Shown here piece after piece: positions 35,447 through 44,436 of a DNA stretch of 64,000 nt (position 1 is its first letter; each line of letters opens with the position of its first letter). The translations under genes and the position numbers were made by a program. Origin of the DNA: Opitutaceae bacterium EW11. Its GTDB lineage: Bacteria; Verrucomicrobiota; Verrucomicrobiia; Opitutales; Opitutaceae. The DNA is taken from the NCBI GenBank assembly GCA_003054665.1, contig QAYY01000002.1:434001-498000 (forward strand), read 5' to 3'. The notes beneath the pieces are model-generated. The model searched no databases and was not told the origin of the DNA. It saw only the letters and a list, made by a program, of their open reading frames with translations.

Positions 35447-36637
35447 ATGTTCACTCCCGGAATCCTCGGCTCTCCCTCGACTTCGCGTGCCACCCGCGTG
35501 CTTCTGCTCGGCTCAGGCGAGCTCGGCAAGGAAGTGGTGATCGAGCTTCAGCGGCTCGGCTGCGAAGTGATTGCCTGCGACCGCTATCAAGGCGCGCCGG
35601 CGATGCAGGTCGCGCACCGGTATCATGTGTTCGCGATGCTGGACGCTCGCTCGCTGCGGCGGGTGATCGAGCTGGAGAAGCCGGACCTGATCGTGCCGGA
35701 GATCGAGGCGATCGCGACGGACGTGCTGGTTGAACTCGAGAAGGCAGGGCAGCGCGTGGTTCCCACAGCCCGCGCGGCGAAGTTGACCATGAACCGCGAA
35801 GGCATCCGACGCTTGGCGGCGGAAGAACTGAAACTCCCCACGTCGCCGTACCGATTTGTCGCCACCGAGGCGGAGGCGCTCGACGCGGCGCAGACGCTCG
35901 GCTTCCCGTGCGTGCTGAAGCCGTTGATGTCGTCCAGCGGGCACGGACAGAGCGTGGTGAAAACCGCGGCCGATATGCCCAGGGCGTGGAGGTACTCCCA
36001 GGAAGGAGCACGCTCCGGCAGCGGCCGGTGCATCGTCGAGGGATTCATCCGCTTCGATTACGAGATCACGATGCTCACGGTATCGGCGAGCAACGGCATC
36101 CAGTGCTGCCCACCGGTGGGTCACGTTCAGATCGACGGAGATTACCGCGAGAGCTGGCAGCCCTGCCCGATGTCGGAGAAGGCGCTGGCCGAAGCGCAGC
36201 GCATCGCAAAGACGGTGGTCGGCGCGCTCGGCGGCTGGGGCATCTTCGGCGTGGAATGTTTTGTCCGCGGCGAGGAGGTCATCTTCAGCGAAGTCAGCCC
36301 ACGCCCACACGACACCGGCCTGGTAACGATAGGAAGCCAGGCGTGGTCGGAGTTCGCGCTGCACGCCCGCGCGATCCTCGGTCTGCCGATTCCACCGATC
36401 GAGGTGCGGCGTCCGTCCTTCAGCGTCGCCCTGCTCGGCTTCGGCGATGGCGTCCCGTTCTTTTCCGGCTTGGACAAAGCGCTCGCCGTTCCCGAGACGC
36501 ACCTCCGGCTTTTCGGAAAACCCGAGTGCCGCGGGCACCGACGCCTCGGAGTGATGGTCGCGAGCGGCGAAACGGTGGACGAGGCGCGGAGCCGCGCCCG
36601 CGAAGCCGCCGCCGCGATCAAGATCGAGCTGCAGTAG
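35447..36637 (+). CDS. purT: Formate-dependent phosphoribosylglycinamide formyltransferase (PurT)
   Basis: A 396-residue ATP-grasp enzyme that formylates glycinamide ribonucleotide using formate and ATP in purine synthesis, a folate-independent alternative to PurN. Identifying features: the N-terminal Rossmann part [35 protein letters not shown], the PEIEAIAT segment, the ATP-grasp lysine region [17 protein letters not shown], and [20 protein letters not shown] followed by PRPHDTG. The length matches the family. It is a single gene, convergent with the sensor kinase and separated from it by a repeat element. Confidence 0.95.
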   Translation: MFTPGILGSPSTSRATRVLLLGSGELGKEVVIELQRLGCEVIACDRYQGAPAMQVAHRYHVFAMLDARSLRRVIELEKPDLIVPEIEAIATDVLVELEKAGQRVVPTARAAKLTMNREGIRRLAAEELKLPTSPYRFVATEAEALDAAQTLGFPCVLKPLMSSSGHGQSVVKTAADMPRAWRYSQEGARSGSGRCIVEGFIRFDYEITMLTVSASNGIQCCPPVGHVQIDGDYRESWQPCPMSEKALAEAQRIAKTVVGALGGWGIFGVECFVRGEEVIFSEVSPRPHDTGLVTIGSQAWSEFALHARAILGLPIPPIEVRRPSFSVALLGFGDGVPFFSGLDKALAVPETHLRLFGKPECRGHRRLGVMVASGETVDEARSRAREAAAAIKIELQ

Positions 36638-36662
36638 CGCGAGGGCGAACGAAGCCGCCCCG

Positions 36663-36838
36663 CTCCTTCGCTTGCGGGTGGCGCGACGCGTCCCGGCGGC
36701 GCGGGAAAGCGCGAGCCCCACGTACAGCGTTCATTTACTGCGCAGCCGTGTTTTTCCGATGTGGGTGCGGTGCCCCCACCGCGCAGAGCGACGACGAAAC
36801 TCGCCGGGTGGGGGCACCCGGCCCACAACGGATCAAGG
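36663..36838 (+). repeat. Interspersed intergenic repeat (B left end + A module)
   Basis: The element starts with the B-module left end (CTTGCGGGTGGCGCGACGCG, from about 36670) and continues directly into the A module. The A module has an 11-bp perfect inverted repeat (36770-36780 GTGCCCCCACC with 36807-36817 GGTGGGGGCAC). It lies between convergent purT and the sensor kinase gene and overlaps the last codons and stop of the latter (36833-36838). It may act as a bidirectional terminator. Confidence 0.75.
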
Positions 36839-38185
36839 CGCGCCCGGCGCGCCCTCTAGTGGAAACGTGAGAATAAACGACGCTCCGGACCGGCGGTTTC
36901 GTTCGAGCGAAATGTCCCCGCCGTGCGCCTGCATGATGCGTTTGCAGATGCTCAGGCCCAAACCGTAGCCGCCGGTGTTTTTCGACCGGGAACGATCCAC
37001 GCGGAAGAACGGCTCGAAGACGCTTTCGATTTCGCTTTCCGGGATTCCCGGTCCGTCGTCCGTCACTCGGATCACGGCCGTGTTGTCCTCCTGGCGGACG
37101 GAGATCTCCACCGGCCTGCTCTCCGGACGCGCGTATTTTGCGGCGTTCTCGAGGAGATTTCGGAAGACGGTGCGCACTTTCTCCGCGTCGATGGCGGCGA
37201 AGATCTCGGTCTTCGCTGCGACGATGCGAACGCCGGGGGCGGTCGATTCGAAGGTCGCGACCACGTCGCGCAGAATCGGCATCAGGTCCTGCCGCACGAT
37301 CTCCAGGCCCCGGCCGCTTCGCAGTCGCTCCAGTTCGAGGAGCTCCGCGATCATGCGCTCCATTTCCGTCACATCGGCGGCCATGCCGTCGCGCCGCGGG
37401 TTGGCGGGCATGAGCTCCAGCGCGACTTTCATGCGCGTCAGCGGCGAACGAAGCTCGTGGCTCACATCGAGCAGGAGCTGATCCCGGGCTGCGATCATGC
37501 CTTGGACGCGTCCGACCATCCGGTTGAACGCCTCCGTGAGCCGGCCGAATTCGTCGTGGGTCGACTCCGCGACCACCACATCGAGTTCCCCGGCGCTCAG
37601 GCGATCTACGCCTTCGTTCAGCCGCTTCAAGGGCTGCAGGAGCTGCCGCAGGGTGAAATACGTGATCACGATCACGGCGATCATCACTCCGAGCAGGAGC
37701 GCGACCAGGGCCGTGTGAATCTGGTTCATGCGGTTCCCAAGGCTCCAGCCGAAGAGGTAGGTCCCTCCGTCGGGTCCAGGCACGAGGTAATAATTGCGAT
37801 TCAGGAGGACTGCGCTCCTTTGCGCGACGGCGCCTCGTCGAATCTCGTCGATCGTCGGCATGTCGGGGGCGGTGGACCACGCCCCCGCGGGGCCCTCGTA
37901 GCGCACGTGCAGATTGACGCGCGCCGCCCGTTCTTTCGCCGTCGCCAGGTCCGGCGCGGTGGCGGCCAGGTGCCTCGTGTAGTCGCGGAGCAGCTCGTCG
38001 ATCGAGCTATGCAGGTTGGGGCCGACGATGAAGGCGAAAAACCCGGCGACGAGGAGCAGAAGGCCCGCCGCCATCGCAACCATGATGGCGACCAATTTCG
38101 TGAAGACGGAACGGAGGGCGCGCGGTTTCCTGGCCGAAGCCGGCGCTCGCACCGATGCGCCGAGGCATCCGTCTCGGTTATTCAT
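36833..38185 (-). CDS. Two-component sensor histidine kinase
   Basis: A 450-residue membrane kinase. TM1 covers about 27-55, a periplasmic sensor domain about 56-155, TM2 about 157-178 (HTALVALLLGVMIAVIVITY), HAMP about 180-232, the dimerisation/phosphoacceptor domain with H243 (VSHELRSPLTRMKVAL), and the ATP-binding domain with N347 (LLENAAKYA), DDGPGIPESE and GGYGLGLSICKRI. It overlaps the response-regulator gene by 8 bases, the last gene of a six-gene operon that includes a MacAB-like exporter. Its likely role is sensing envelope stress or an exported molecule and adjusting exporter expression. Its C-terminal codons lie in a repeat element. Confidence 0.93.
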   Translation of the reverse strand: MNNRDGCLGASVRAPASARKPRALRSVFTKLVAIMVAMAAGLLLLVAGFFAFIVGPNLHSSIDELLRDYTRHLAATAPDLATAKERAARVNLHVRYEGPAGAWSTAPDMPTIDEIRRGAVAQRSAVLLNRNYYLVPGPDGGTYLFGWSLGNRMNQIHTALVALLLGVMIAVIVITYFTLRQLLQPLKRLNEGVDRLSAGELDVVVAESTHDEFGRLTEAFNRMVGRVQGMIAARDQLLLDVSHELRSPLTRMKVALELMPANPRRDGMAADVTEMERMIAELLELERLRSGRGLEIVRQDLMPILRDVVATFESTAPGVRIVAAKTEIFAAIDAEKVRTVFRNLLENAAKYARPESRPVEISVRQEDNTAVIRVTDDGPGIPESEIESVFEPFFRVDRSRSKNTGGYGLGLSICKRIMQAHGGDISLERNRRSGASFILTFPLEGAPGAP

Positions 38186-38906
38186 GCTCGCCTCCGATGA
38201 AACTGTAGCCGACTCCGCGCACGGTCCGGATGTAGCGCGGCTGTTTGGGATCGTCCCCGAGTTTCTGACGGAGGCGGCTGACGAGAATGTCGATCGACCG
38301 ATCGAAGGCCTCCCAATCGATGCCGCGCGTGCCGTCCATGATTCGATCGCGGCTCATCACCCGTCCGCGATTCCGGGCGAGGTAACCGAGAAGCTCGAAT
38401 TCCGCGGTCGTGAGTTCGAGCGTTCGGCCCTCGAGGCGGGCGGCGCGGGCGGTCCAGTTCACTTCCACGGGTCCCGCACGGAGGATGTCCTGATCCTCGC
38501 GCGTGCCCCGTCGCAGGACCGCCTGGATACGCGCGACGAGCTCGCGCGGCTCGAAGGGCTTCGGGAGGTAGTCGTCGGCCCCGATCTCCAGTCCGACGAT
38601 CCGGTCCGTCACGTCGCCGCGCGCGGTCAGCATGATGATCGGCAGGCGGCTCGTCGCGCGCACCTCGCGACAGACGGCGAGCCCGTCGGTATCCGGCAAC
38701 ATGATATCGAGGATGAGAATATCCGGCGGCTCGGCCTTGAGCTCGCGAAGGCCTTCGCGCGGATGCGCAGCGGTGCGAACGGCGTATCCGAAGTTTCCCA
38801 GGTATTCGGTCAGGAGCGCGTTCAACCGCTCGTCGTCGTCGACGATCAGCACGCGCGTGGCCGCGGACGGGCGCTTGGGGATTCCGGCATGGGGGTTCTC
38901 TGTCAT
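38178..38906 (-). CDS. OmpR-family response regulator
   Basis: A 242-residue response regulator. The receiver domain has the acidic pocket D23-D25 (IVDDDERL), the phospho-acceptor D67 (ILDIMLPDTDG), T94 (MLTARGD) and K116 (LPKPFEP). The C-terminal winged helix DNA-binding domain of OmpR/PhoB type runs from about 145 to 238, with LTTAEFELLGYLARNRGRVM and RYIRTVRGVGYSF. It overlaps both neighbours (4 bases with the permease gene, 8 with the kinase gene). It is most likely an activator of its own operon; a dyad at 43217-43237 ahead of the operon is a candidate target. Confidence 0.94.
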   Translation of the reverse strand: MTENPHAGIPKRPSAATRVLIVDDDERLNALLTEYLGNFGYAVRTAAHPREGLRELKAEPPDILILDIMLPDTDGLAVCREVRATSRLPIIMLTARGDVTDRIVGLEIGADDYLPKPFEPRELVARIQAVLRRGTREDQDILRAGPVEVNWTARAARLEGRTLELTTAEFELLGYLARNRGRVMSRDRIMDGTRGIDWEAFDRSIDILVSRLRQKLGDDPKQPRYIRTVRGVGYSFIGGEHE

Positions 38907-40123
38907 CGCATCAACAGGGCTTCAATGGGGGGAACCCGTGCCGCGTTTCGCGCCGGCAGGGCCCCGAAGGCGATCCCGATGATCGCGGCCATCGCGAACG
39001 ATGTCACGACCGCTGTCGTGGGGACCGCCATCGGCCAGTCCGTGCCGAACGCCAGCGCGAGCGCGGCCAGCCCGCCGGTCGCGGCGCCGGCGATCCACCC
39101 GAGGATCGCGAGCACCGCGGCCTCGATGAGGAACTGAATGAGGACGTCGCGCGGCAGCGCCCCGACCGCCATGCGCAGTCCGATCTCGCCGGTGCGTTCG
39201 CGAACGGAAAGCAGCATCAGGGCGAGAATGCCGATCCCGCCGAGGACCAATGCGATCGCAGCCAGACCGGCGGCGTAGCGGCTGAGCGACTCGATCATCT
39301 CCTGCTGAAACGCCCGGGTCTTTGTCGTGTTCTGAACGGCGAAGTCGTCGATCCTTTGATCCACTCCGCGCCGGTGGCGGTCGCGGAGAAGCAGCTGAAG
39401 CTCCGTCTCCACCGTGTCCATGCGGTCCGGATCAGCGACGCCCGCATAGATCGTCGTCAGCCAGGTGGTGTTGAAAACCCTGCGCAGCGCGGTCCGCAGG
39501 GGAATGAGGATCTGGTTGTCCTGGTCGGCGCCTTCGGCCGTGGTGCCTTTGGCCGCGAGGATGCCGATCACGTCGAACGGAATGCCTCCGATCCGGATCT
39601 CTTTTCCGACGAGAGGACCGTCCTTTCCCAACTCCGTCTGCACTTGTGCGCCGAGCACGGCGACCCGTCGGCCCTGCCGTTCGTCGTCGCCGTCGAAAAA
39701 ACGTCCGGCGGCCACTTCGAAACGTCTGAGGGTGAGATAGGCCGCCGTTGTGCCGCGCACCGTGGTCCGCATCGCGATCCTTCCGACCTTGACCCGATCA
39801 AGCCGGTCGACGCACGGGGCCGCTTCGTCGACCAGCGGCATTCGCGACACCGCCTCCCAGTCGCCCGGCCGGAGGCTCGTGGCCAAGCCGCTCACCTGCG
39901 GGCGGGCGACGGAGCGGAGGACGGGAAGCGGTTTCACGAGGAGCAGATTCGTCCCCATGCTTTCCACCGCACGCGTCATCTCCTGCTGGGCTCCCGCCCC
40001 GAGCGAGCGGGAAACGATCACGGCGGCGACGCCGACCGCCACGCCCGAGAGCGCGAGAAACGCGCGGGTCTTGTGGACGAGCAGCGGGCGCAGCGACGAG
40101 GAGAAGCGCCGGCGCAGTTTCAT
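38903..40123 (-). CDS. MacB-type ABC transporter permease (second of two)
   Basis: A 406-residue permease of the MacB/FtsX type, without the fused ATPase of canonical MacB. One N-terminal TM (about 18-40, TRAFLALSGVAVGVAAVIVS), a large periplasmic MacB-PCD domain (about 41-280) and three C-terminal TMs (about 284-306, 333-360, 370-392), ending RVPPIEALLM.. as is typical. The ATG at 40123 overlaps the upstream permease stop by 4 bases. It should pair with the 40120-41328 protein as a heterodimer, driven by the ATPase at 41325-42029. Confidence 0.93.
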   Translation of the reverse strand: MKLRRRFSSSLRPLLVHKTRAFLALSGVAVGVAAVIVSRSLGAGAQQEMTRAVESMGTNLLLVKPLPVLRSVARPQVSGLATSLRPGDWEAVSRMPLVDEAAPCVDRLDRVKVGRIAMRTTVRGTTAAYLTLRRFEVAAGRFFDGDDERQGRRVAVLGAQVQTELGKDGPLVGKEIRIGGIPFDVIGILAAKGTTAEGADQDNQILIPLRTALRRVFNTTWLTTIYAGVADPDRMDTVETELQLLLRDRHRRGVDQRIDDFAVQNTTKTRAFQQEMIESLSRYAAGLAAIALVLGGIGILALMLLSVRERTGEIGLRMAVGALPRDVLIQFLIEAAVLAILGWIAGAATGGLAALALAFGTDWPMAVPTTAVVTSFAMAAIIGIAFGALPARNAARVPPIEALLMR

Positions 40124-41328
40124 CGCAACGCCTCGGCGGGGAGCAGGCGCGCCGCTCGCCGCGCCGGAATCACGCCGGAGAGCAGGGCGGTCGCGGCGGA
40201 CATTAGCAGCGCCAGCGCGACCGCGTTCCAGGAGAAGGCGCCCGTCAATTGAAGGCGGCTCGCCACCAGCTGGCCGGCGAGGAGACCGCCCACGATGCCC
40301 GCGACGCCGCCGCCAAACACGCTGACGGAGGTCTCGACGAGGAACTGAAACGCGATGTCCTTCGGCTGCGCGCCGACGGCGCGACGCAGTCCGATCTCGC
40401 GAATGCGCGCGCTCACCGCACCCAGCATCAGGGTCGCCGCCACGATGCCGCCGACGACCAAGGCCACGGCGGCGGCCAGCGGCAGGTAGAGCGAGAGGAC
40501 GCTGCGGGCCTTGCCCATCATCCGCTGGACCTCGACCGGGGTGAGCAGGCGAAAGTCGTCGGACTGTCCGGACGTCAACGCGTGGCGGCTGCGCAACCGC
40601 CGCCGGAATTCGGCGGCGGTCTGCTCTCCCTGACGTGCGTCGCGGAGCAGCAGCTTGGCCGCGGCGATCGTATCCACATTGGCCAGACGCCGCATCAGCG
40701 TGGAGATCGGCACCACGATCTCGTTGTCGCGATCCATCCCGTGAATGTCCGTGCCGAAACGCTCCAGAACGCCGACGACGGTGAACGGCACGGCTTCGAT
40801 CTGGATTTCTCCTCCGATGGGATCCCCGGTGCCGAACAGACTGCGGGCGGCGGTTTCTCCGATCAGCGCGACCCGGTCCAGGCGTTTGACCGCCATGGCG
40901 TCGAAATAAGCGCCGCGTGAGACGCTCCTCGACCACACCCGTTCGGAGCGTTCGGACTGACCCAGGAGCCGCACGGTCGCGGCCGCGTTCCCGTGTTTGG
41001 CCGCCACGGTCATGGTCTGCTGCGGGTCCCAGAGTTCGATTTCGGGCATGCCCCGCACGGTGTCCTCGATGTCGTCGAGCGTGAGGCGGGCCGCGTCCGG
41101 ACGAGGCCCGCCCATCAGCTGGTTGCCTCCCGCGACGACCACGATCGCCGAGTCGCCGAAAATCTGCCGCACCGTGACGAGCATTTTCCGACGGGCGCCT
41201 TCTCCCACGCAGAGGACAAAGGTCAGGGCTGCGGCCCCGACAAAACTCGACAGCATGATGAACGCGGTCCGCAGGCGATGGCGGGGCAGGGTGCGCAGGC
41301 TGTGCGTGATCAATTGTGGTGTGTTCAT
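40120..41328 (-). CDS. MacB-type ABC transporter permease (first of two)
   Basis: A 402-residue FtsX/MacB-type permease. An N-terminal TM (about 20-42, LRTAFIMLSSFVGAAALTFV), a periplasmic domain (about 43-275) and three C-terminal TMs with the conserved IREIGLRRAVGAQPKDI stretch and ending IPARRAARLLPAEALR. It overlaps the ATPase gene and the second permease gene by 4 bases each. Having two non-identical permeases next to one separate ATPase suggests a heteromeric exporter rather than a MacB homodimer. Confidence 0.93.
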   Translation of the reverse strand: MNTPQLITHSLRTLPRHRLRTAFIMLSSFVGAAALTFVLCVGEGARRKMLVTVRQIFGDSAIVVVAGGNQLMGGPRPDAARLTLDDIEDTVRGMPEIELWDPQQTMTVAAKHGNAAATVRLLGQSERSERVWSRSVSRGAYFDAMAVKRLDRVALIGETAARSLFGTGDPIGGEIQIEAVPFTVVGVLERFGTDIHGMDRDNEIVVPISTLMRRLANVDTIAAAKLLLRDARQGEQTAAEFRRRLRSRHALTSGQSDDFRLLTPVEVQRMMGKARSVLSLYLPLAAAVALVVGGIVAATLMLGAVSARIREIGLRRAVGAQPKDIAFQFLVETSVSVFGGGVAGIVGGLLAGQLVASRLQLTGAFSWNAVALALLMSAATALLSGVIPARRAARLLPAEALR

Positions 41329-42029
41329 CGATGAGTCCTCCCGGTGGCTGCCGCGGATTCGCGCGAGTCGTCCGCGACCAGGCGGCCCCGCTCGATGCGA
41401 ATCACCCGGTGCGCGCGCGCTGCGATTGCGACATCGTGCGTGACGAGCACGACCGTCTTCCCCTCCCGGTTGAGTGCGGCGAAGATGTCCAGAATCTCGC
41501 CGGCGGACGTCGGATCGAGATTGCCCGTCGGCTCGTCGGCCAGCAGCAGCTCGGGTTCGTTCACCAGTGCGCGGGCGATCGCAACGCGCTGCTGTTGTCC
41601 GCCGGAGAGCTCGGACGGCGTGTGTTGCATCCGATCCCCGAGGCCGACGGCTTCCAGGGCTTTCCGCCCCAGACCGGCGACGGGGGAGCGGTCGGAGTAG
41701 AGGAGCGGCAGCTCGACGTTCTCGAGCGCGCTCGTTTTCGGGAGCAGGTGAAACGCCTGGAAAACGAAACCGACGTGGCGATTTCGAAAGCGCGCCTGCC
41801 CGGCGACGTCGAGAGTCGCCACGTCATCGCCGTGGAAGCGATAGCTCCCGGAGTCGGGACGATCCAGCAGGCCGAGGATGTTCATCAAGGTCGACTTCCC
41901 CGAGCCGGAGGCGCCGACGATGGCGACGAGTTCGCCGCGTCCGATATGGAGCGAGAAGCCGGTCAACGCCTGGACGGATTCGCCCGAGGGGCGGGTGTAC
42001 GTTCTGCCTATTTCATTCAGTTCGATCAT
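41325..42029 (-). CDS. ABC transporter ATPase (MacB/LolD type)
   Basis: A 234-residue ABC ATPase. Walker [10 protein letters not shown] (residues 39-47), Q-loop [11 protein letters not shown], signature [15 protein letters not shown], Walker [13 protein letters not shown] and the H-switch [14 protein letters not shown] are all present. The type (LolD/MacB-like, with the N-terminal IGRTY) fits mechanotransmission complexes with FtsX-type permeases and a MacA-like adaptor. It overlaps its neighbours by 4 bases on each side, so translation is coupled through the whole operon. Confidence 0.95.
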   Translation of the reverse strand: MIELNEIGRTYTRPSGESVQALTGFSLHIGRGELVAIVGASGSGKSTLMNILGLLDRPDSGSYRFHGDDVATLDVAGQARFRNRHVGFVFQAFHLLPKTSALENVELPLLYSDRSPVAGLGRKALEAVGLGDRMQHTPSELSGGQQQRVAIARALVNEPELLLADEPTGNLDPTSAGEILDIFAALNREGKTVVLVTHDVAIAARAHRVIRIERGRLVADDSRESAAATGRTHR

Positions 42030-43111
42030 GGTTCGCTTTCTCCTTTCGAAGTTGTCTGGCCGAGCAACACCTCGTCGCCTTCCCGGAGTCCCCCGGTGAT
42101 CTCCCGGAAAGCCTGATCCCGGGCGCCGGTGGCGACCGGCCGCCGCTCGAGCGCGCCGTCGCGGCGCGAAACGACATAGGTCCCGGCGCCGTCGGACCGG
42201 ACGGCGGCCGTCGGCAGCGTCAGGACGTTCTCTCGGACGTCGATCGCGATGCGGACCGTCGTGGTCATATCCGGGCGCAGGATACGTTCTGGCGGCGGCT
42301 CGAATCTCACGACCGTGATGTAGTTGACCACGTTGTCCCGGATTTCGGGCTTGGGATAGATCGCGGTGACCTTCCCCTCGAATTCCTCCTCACCGTAGGT
42401 GTCGACGGTGAACCGGGCCGGCTGGCCGATCCGGATCCGCCCGATATCCGTCTCATCGACGTACGCCCACACTTCCAGTCGGGCGAGGTCGATGAGCGTG
42501 ACGAACGTCGGGGCGGAAAAGCTCGCGGCGACCGTCTCGCCTTCCTGGGTGGCGACGGAAGCGACCACGCCGGAGATCGGCGCGGTGATGCGGCTGTAGT
42601 CCAGCTGGATGACGGCGTACCCGAGGTTCGCCCGGGCGACCTCCAGTTGTTGCGCGGCCACGGCGCCGGCGCGCTCCGCCAGATCGAGTTCGCTCGGCGG
42701 GATGATGGCGGCGCCGGCGAGCTCGCGTTTGCGCTTCAGGTCGACCTCGGCGTAGCGCATCTCCGCAAGGCATCGGCGCATCTCGGCCTCCGCCTGTTCC
42801 CGGCGGGCGATGAGGTCGCGGGCGTCGAGCTCGGCCAGCGGCTGCCCCGCCTCGACGCGGTCTCCGACCATGACGTACAGGCGGCTCACGACGCCGGAGA
42901 GCCGCGAGCCGACCCGCACCTCGGCGCCGACGCGCGGCTTGATTACGCCGGTCGCCTTCACGGTCGAACCGAGGGTTCGGCGAACGACGCGCACCGTCTC
43001 AGCCGCGGCCGTGCCCGGATCGGACGCGGAGGCGGATCCGCGCGCGAGCAGGACGACGATGGCGGCAACCGCCGCGCTCAACAGGACAACGATGGCGACG
43101 ATCATCTTCAT
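42026..43111 (-). CDS. MacA/HlyD-type periplasmic adaptor protein
   Basis: A 361-residue periplasmic adaptor. The ATG at 43111 opens with a membrane anchor (MIVAIVVLLSAAVAAIVVLL). A biotinyl-lipoyl-like part (VKATGVIKPRVGAEVRVGSR) flanks an alpha-hairpin of about 95-165 (REQAEAEMRRCLAEM to AQQLEVARANLGY), then the second lipoyl half (ITAPISGVVASVATQEGETV) and a beta-barrel (RLEVWAYVDETDIGRIRIGQ). Such adaptors link a MacB exporter to an outer-membrane TolC factor; none is in this operon, so it may borrow the 22463-23914 protein. It is the first gene of the operon and overlaps the ATPase gene by 4 bases. Confidence 0.93.
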   Translation of the reverse strand: MKMIVAIVVLLSAAVAAIVVLLARGSASASDPGTAAAETVRVVRRTLGSTVKATGVIKPRVGAEVRVGSRLSGVVSRLYVMVGDRVEAGQPLAELDARDLIARREQAEAEMRRCLAEMRYAEVDLKRKRELAGAAIIPPSELDLAERAGAVAAQQLEVARANLGYAVIQLDYSRITAPISGVVASVATQEGETVAASFSAPTFVTLIDLARLEVWAYVDETDIGRIRIGQPARFTVDTYGEEEFEGKVTAIYPKPEIRDNVVNYITVVRFEPPPERILRPDMTTTVRIAIDVRENVLTLPTAAVRSDGAGTYVVSRRDGALERRPVATGARDQAFREITGGLREGDEVLLGQTTSKGESEP

Positions 43112-43203
43112 CGACGCCCTGCCTCCGCGGTGTTTGACGGTTTGAAATCCATCCCGGGAGTCTCGCTTGCGAACGTCTCGGGAATGCGTCGCCCGTGTAA
43201 CGA

Positions 43204-43237
43204 ATTGTATCTGGAGCAACCGGTCCTTCTCCGGTTG
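43204..43237 (-). promoter_or_regulatory. Promoter/operator candidate of the MacAB-two-component operon
   Basis: About 95-125 bases upstream of the adaptor gene, on the minus strand, a TACAAT (43204-43209) resembles a -10 box. Immediately upstream of it is the perfect dyad CAACCGG-N7-CCGGTTG (43217-43237), placed where a -35 region would be. A regulator, possibly the response regulator encoded in the operon, could act here. No good -35 hexamer is seen, which fits an activator-dependent promoter. This is inference. Confidence 0.4.
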
Positions 43238-43244
43238 TGGGGAA

Positions 43245-43465
43245 CCAGACTCGTTCCTTCGGCGCGGAAAAACGCGAGACTGAGTTGGGCGCGAAATCGA
43301 GGTTGAGCGCGGGCCGGGCGAAGGTGTCGTTGCAGGGACGCGCCGACTCACCCGCAAGCGTGTTTCGGCGAAGCACGTCTTGCTTGTGAACGTGCGGCCT
43401 TCGCGCGGCGCCCCCAACCGCGCGGAGCGGCGTCGCAACCCTGCCGGGTGGGGGCACCGGCCCGA
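43245..43465 (+). repeat. Interspersed intergenic repeat (B module then A module)
   Basis: The B module (about 43245-43362) lacks its left inverted end but keeps the central GAAATCGAGG and the right end CAGGGACGCGCCGACTCACC. It is followed by an A module (about 43407-43460) with GGCGCCCCCAACCGCGCGGA and GCCGGGTGGGGGCACCGG. It lies in the divergent gap between the exporter operon and the beta-lactamase gene. Confidence 0.75.
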
Positions 43466-43486
43466 ATCAAAACAAGGTACGCGGGA

Positions 43487-43498
43487 GGCTTCGAAGCC
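43487..43498. promoter_or_regulatory. Perfect 12-bp palindrome upstream of beta-lactamase gene
   Basis: GGCTTCGAAGCC is a perfect palindrome 45 bases before the beta-lactamase start codon. It could be an operator of a dimeric regulator; there is no AmpR-type regulator next to it. Chance occurrence in GC-rich DNA is possible. Confidence 0.3.
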
Positions 43499-43542
43499 GG
43501 ATTATCTTCTTCTTGCTCCAGCCGGCGCGAATTCCGACATGC

Positions 43543-44436
43543 ATGAGCATGCACACTCGCCGCCGCTTCCTTGCTCACTCCGCTGCAGCGCTCGCCGCCG
43601 CATTTTTGTCGAGGAAACTTCGGGCCGGGACGGAGGTTTCGGGCTCGGCGTTGTCCTCGTTGTTGTCGGCTCTCGAGGAGCGCTGTGCCGGGCGACTTGG
43701 CGTCGCCGTGCTCGACCCGCAAACCGGCGAGTGGCTCGGCTGGCGCGAGGATGAACGGTTTGCGATGTGCAGCACGTTCAAGCTGCTACTCGCGGCTTCG
43801 ATTTTGCAGCGGGTGGATAGGGGTCTGGAGAGAACGGACCGCTCGATCCTGGTGCCACCGAAGCCGCTGCTGGTCACTTCGCCTGTCACCGAGCAACACG
43901 CGGGCGAGCGGATGCCGGTGGGCGCGCTGTGCGAGGCGATCGTGACGCGCAGCGACAACACCGCGGCCAACCTCCTGTTGGAGACCGTCGGCGGGCCGGA
44001 CGCGGTAACTCGGTTTGCGCGCAGCATCGGCGACGAGGTCACCCGGCTGGACCGCCCGGAGCTTGCGCTCAACGAAGCGACGCCGGGCGACCCGCGCGAT
44101 ACGACCACGCCCCGCGCGATGGCGCGCAATCTCGAGACTCTTCTCGTCAAGGATCTGCTGGCGCCGGCATCGCGCGAGCAGCTCATTGCTTGGATGGTGG
44201 AAAGTCGAAGCGGGATCGCGAAACTGCGCTCCGCGCTTCCTGCCGGCTGGAGAGCGGGGGACAAAACCGGCGCAAACGGATCCACCACTTCGAACGACAT
44301 CGCGATCGCCTGGCGGCCGGATGGGCGCCCGCTTCTGATTGCCGCGTATCTGACGGAATGCCCTGGTCCGGAGGCGAAGCGGGCCTCCGTGCTGGCGGAA
44401 ACGGGACGGCTCGTGTTTTCGGCCAAACGCGCCTGA
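43543..44436 (+). CDS. Class A beta-lactamase, Tat-exported
   Basis: A 297-residue class A serine beta-lactamase when started at the ATG at 43543 (a Met two codons on is equally possible). The N-terminus has a twin-arginine signal (HTRRRFLAHSAAALAAAFL). Active-site motifs are complete: S77-T-F-K80 (CSTFK), SDN at 137-139, the omega-loop general base E173 in PELALNEATPGDPRDTTTP, and KTG at 241-243. A Cys (C76) precedes the active serine, as in several extended-spectrum enzymes, but no partner cysteine follows the KTG motif, so the disulfide of class A carbapenemases is not expected. It should hydrolyse beta-lactams in the periplasm. It stands alone, downstream of a palindrome and a repeat. Confidence 0.93.
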   Translation: MSMHTRRRFLAHSAAALAAAFLSRKLRAGTEVSGSALSSLLSALEERCAGRLGVAVLDPQTGEWLGWREDERFAMCSTFKLLLAASILQRVDRGLERTDRSILVPPKPLLVTSPVTEQHAGERMPVGALCEAIVTRSDNTAANLLLETVGGPDAVTRFARSIGDEVTRLDRPELALNEATPGDPRDTTTPRAMARNLETLLVKDLLAPASREQLIAWMVESRSGIAKLRSALPAGWRAGDKTGANGSTTSNDIAIAWRPDGRPLLIAAYLTECPGPEAKRASVLAETGRLVFSAKRA

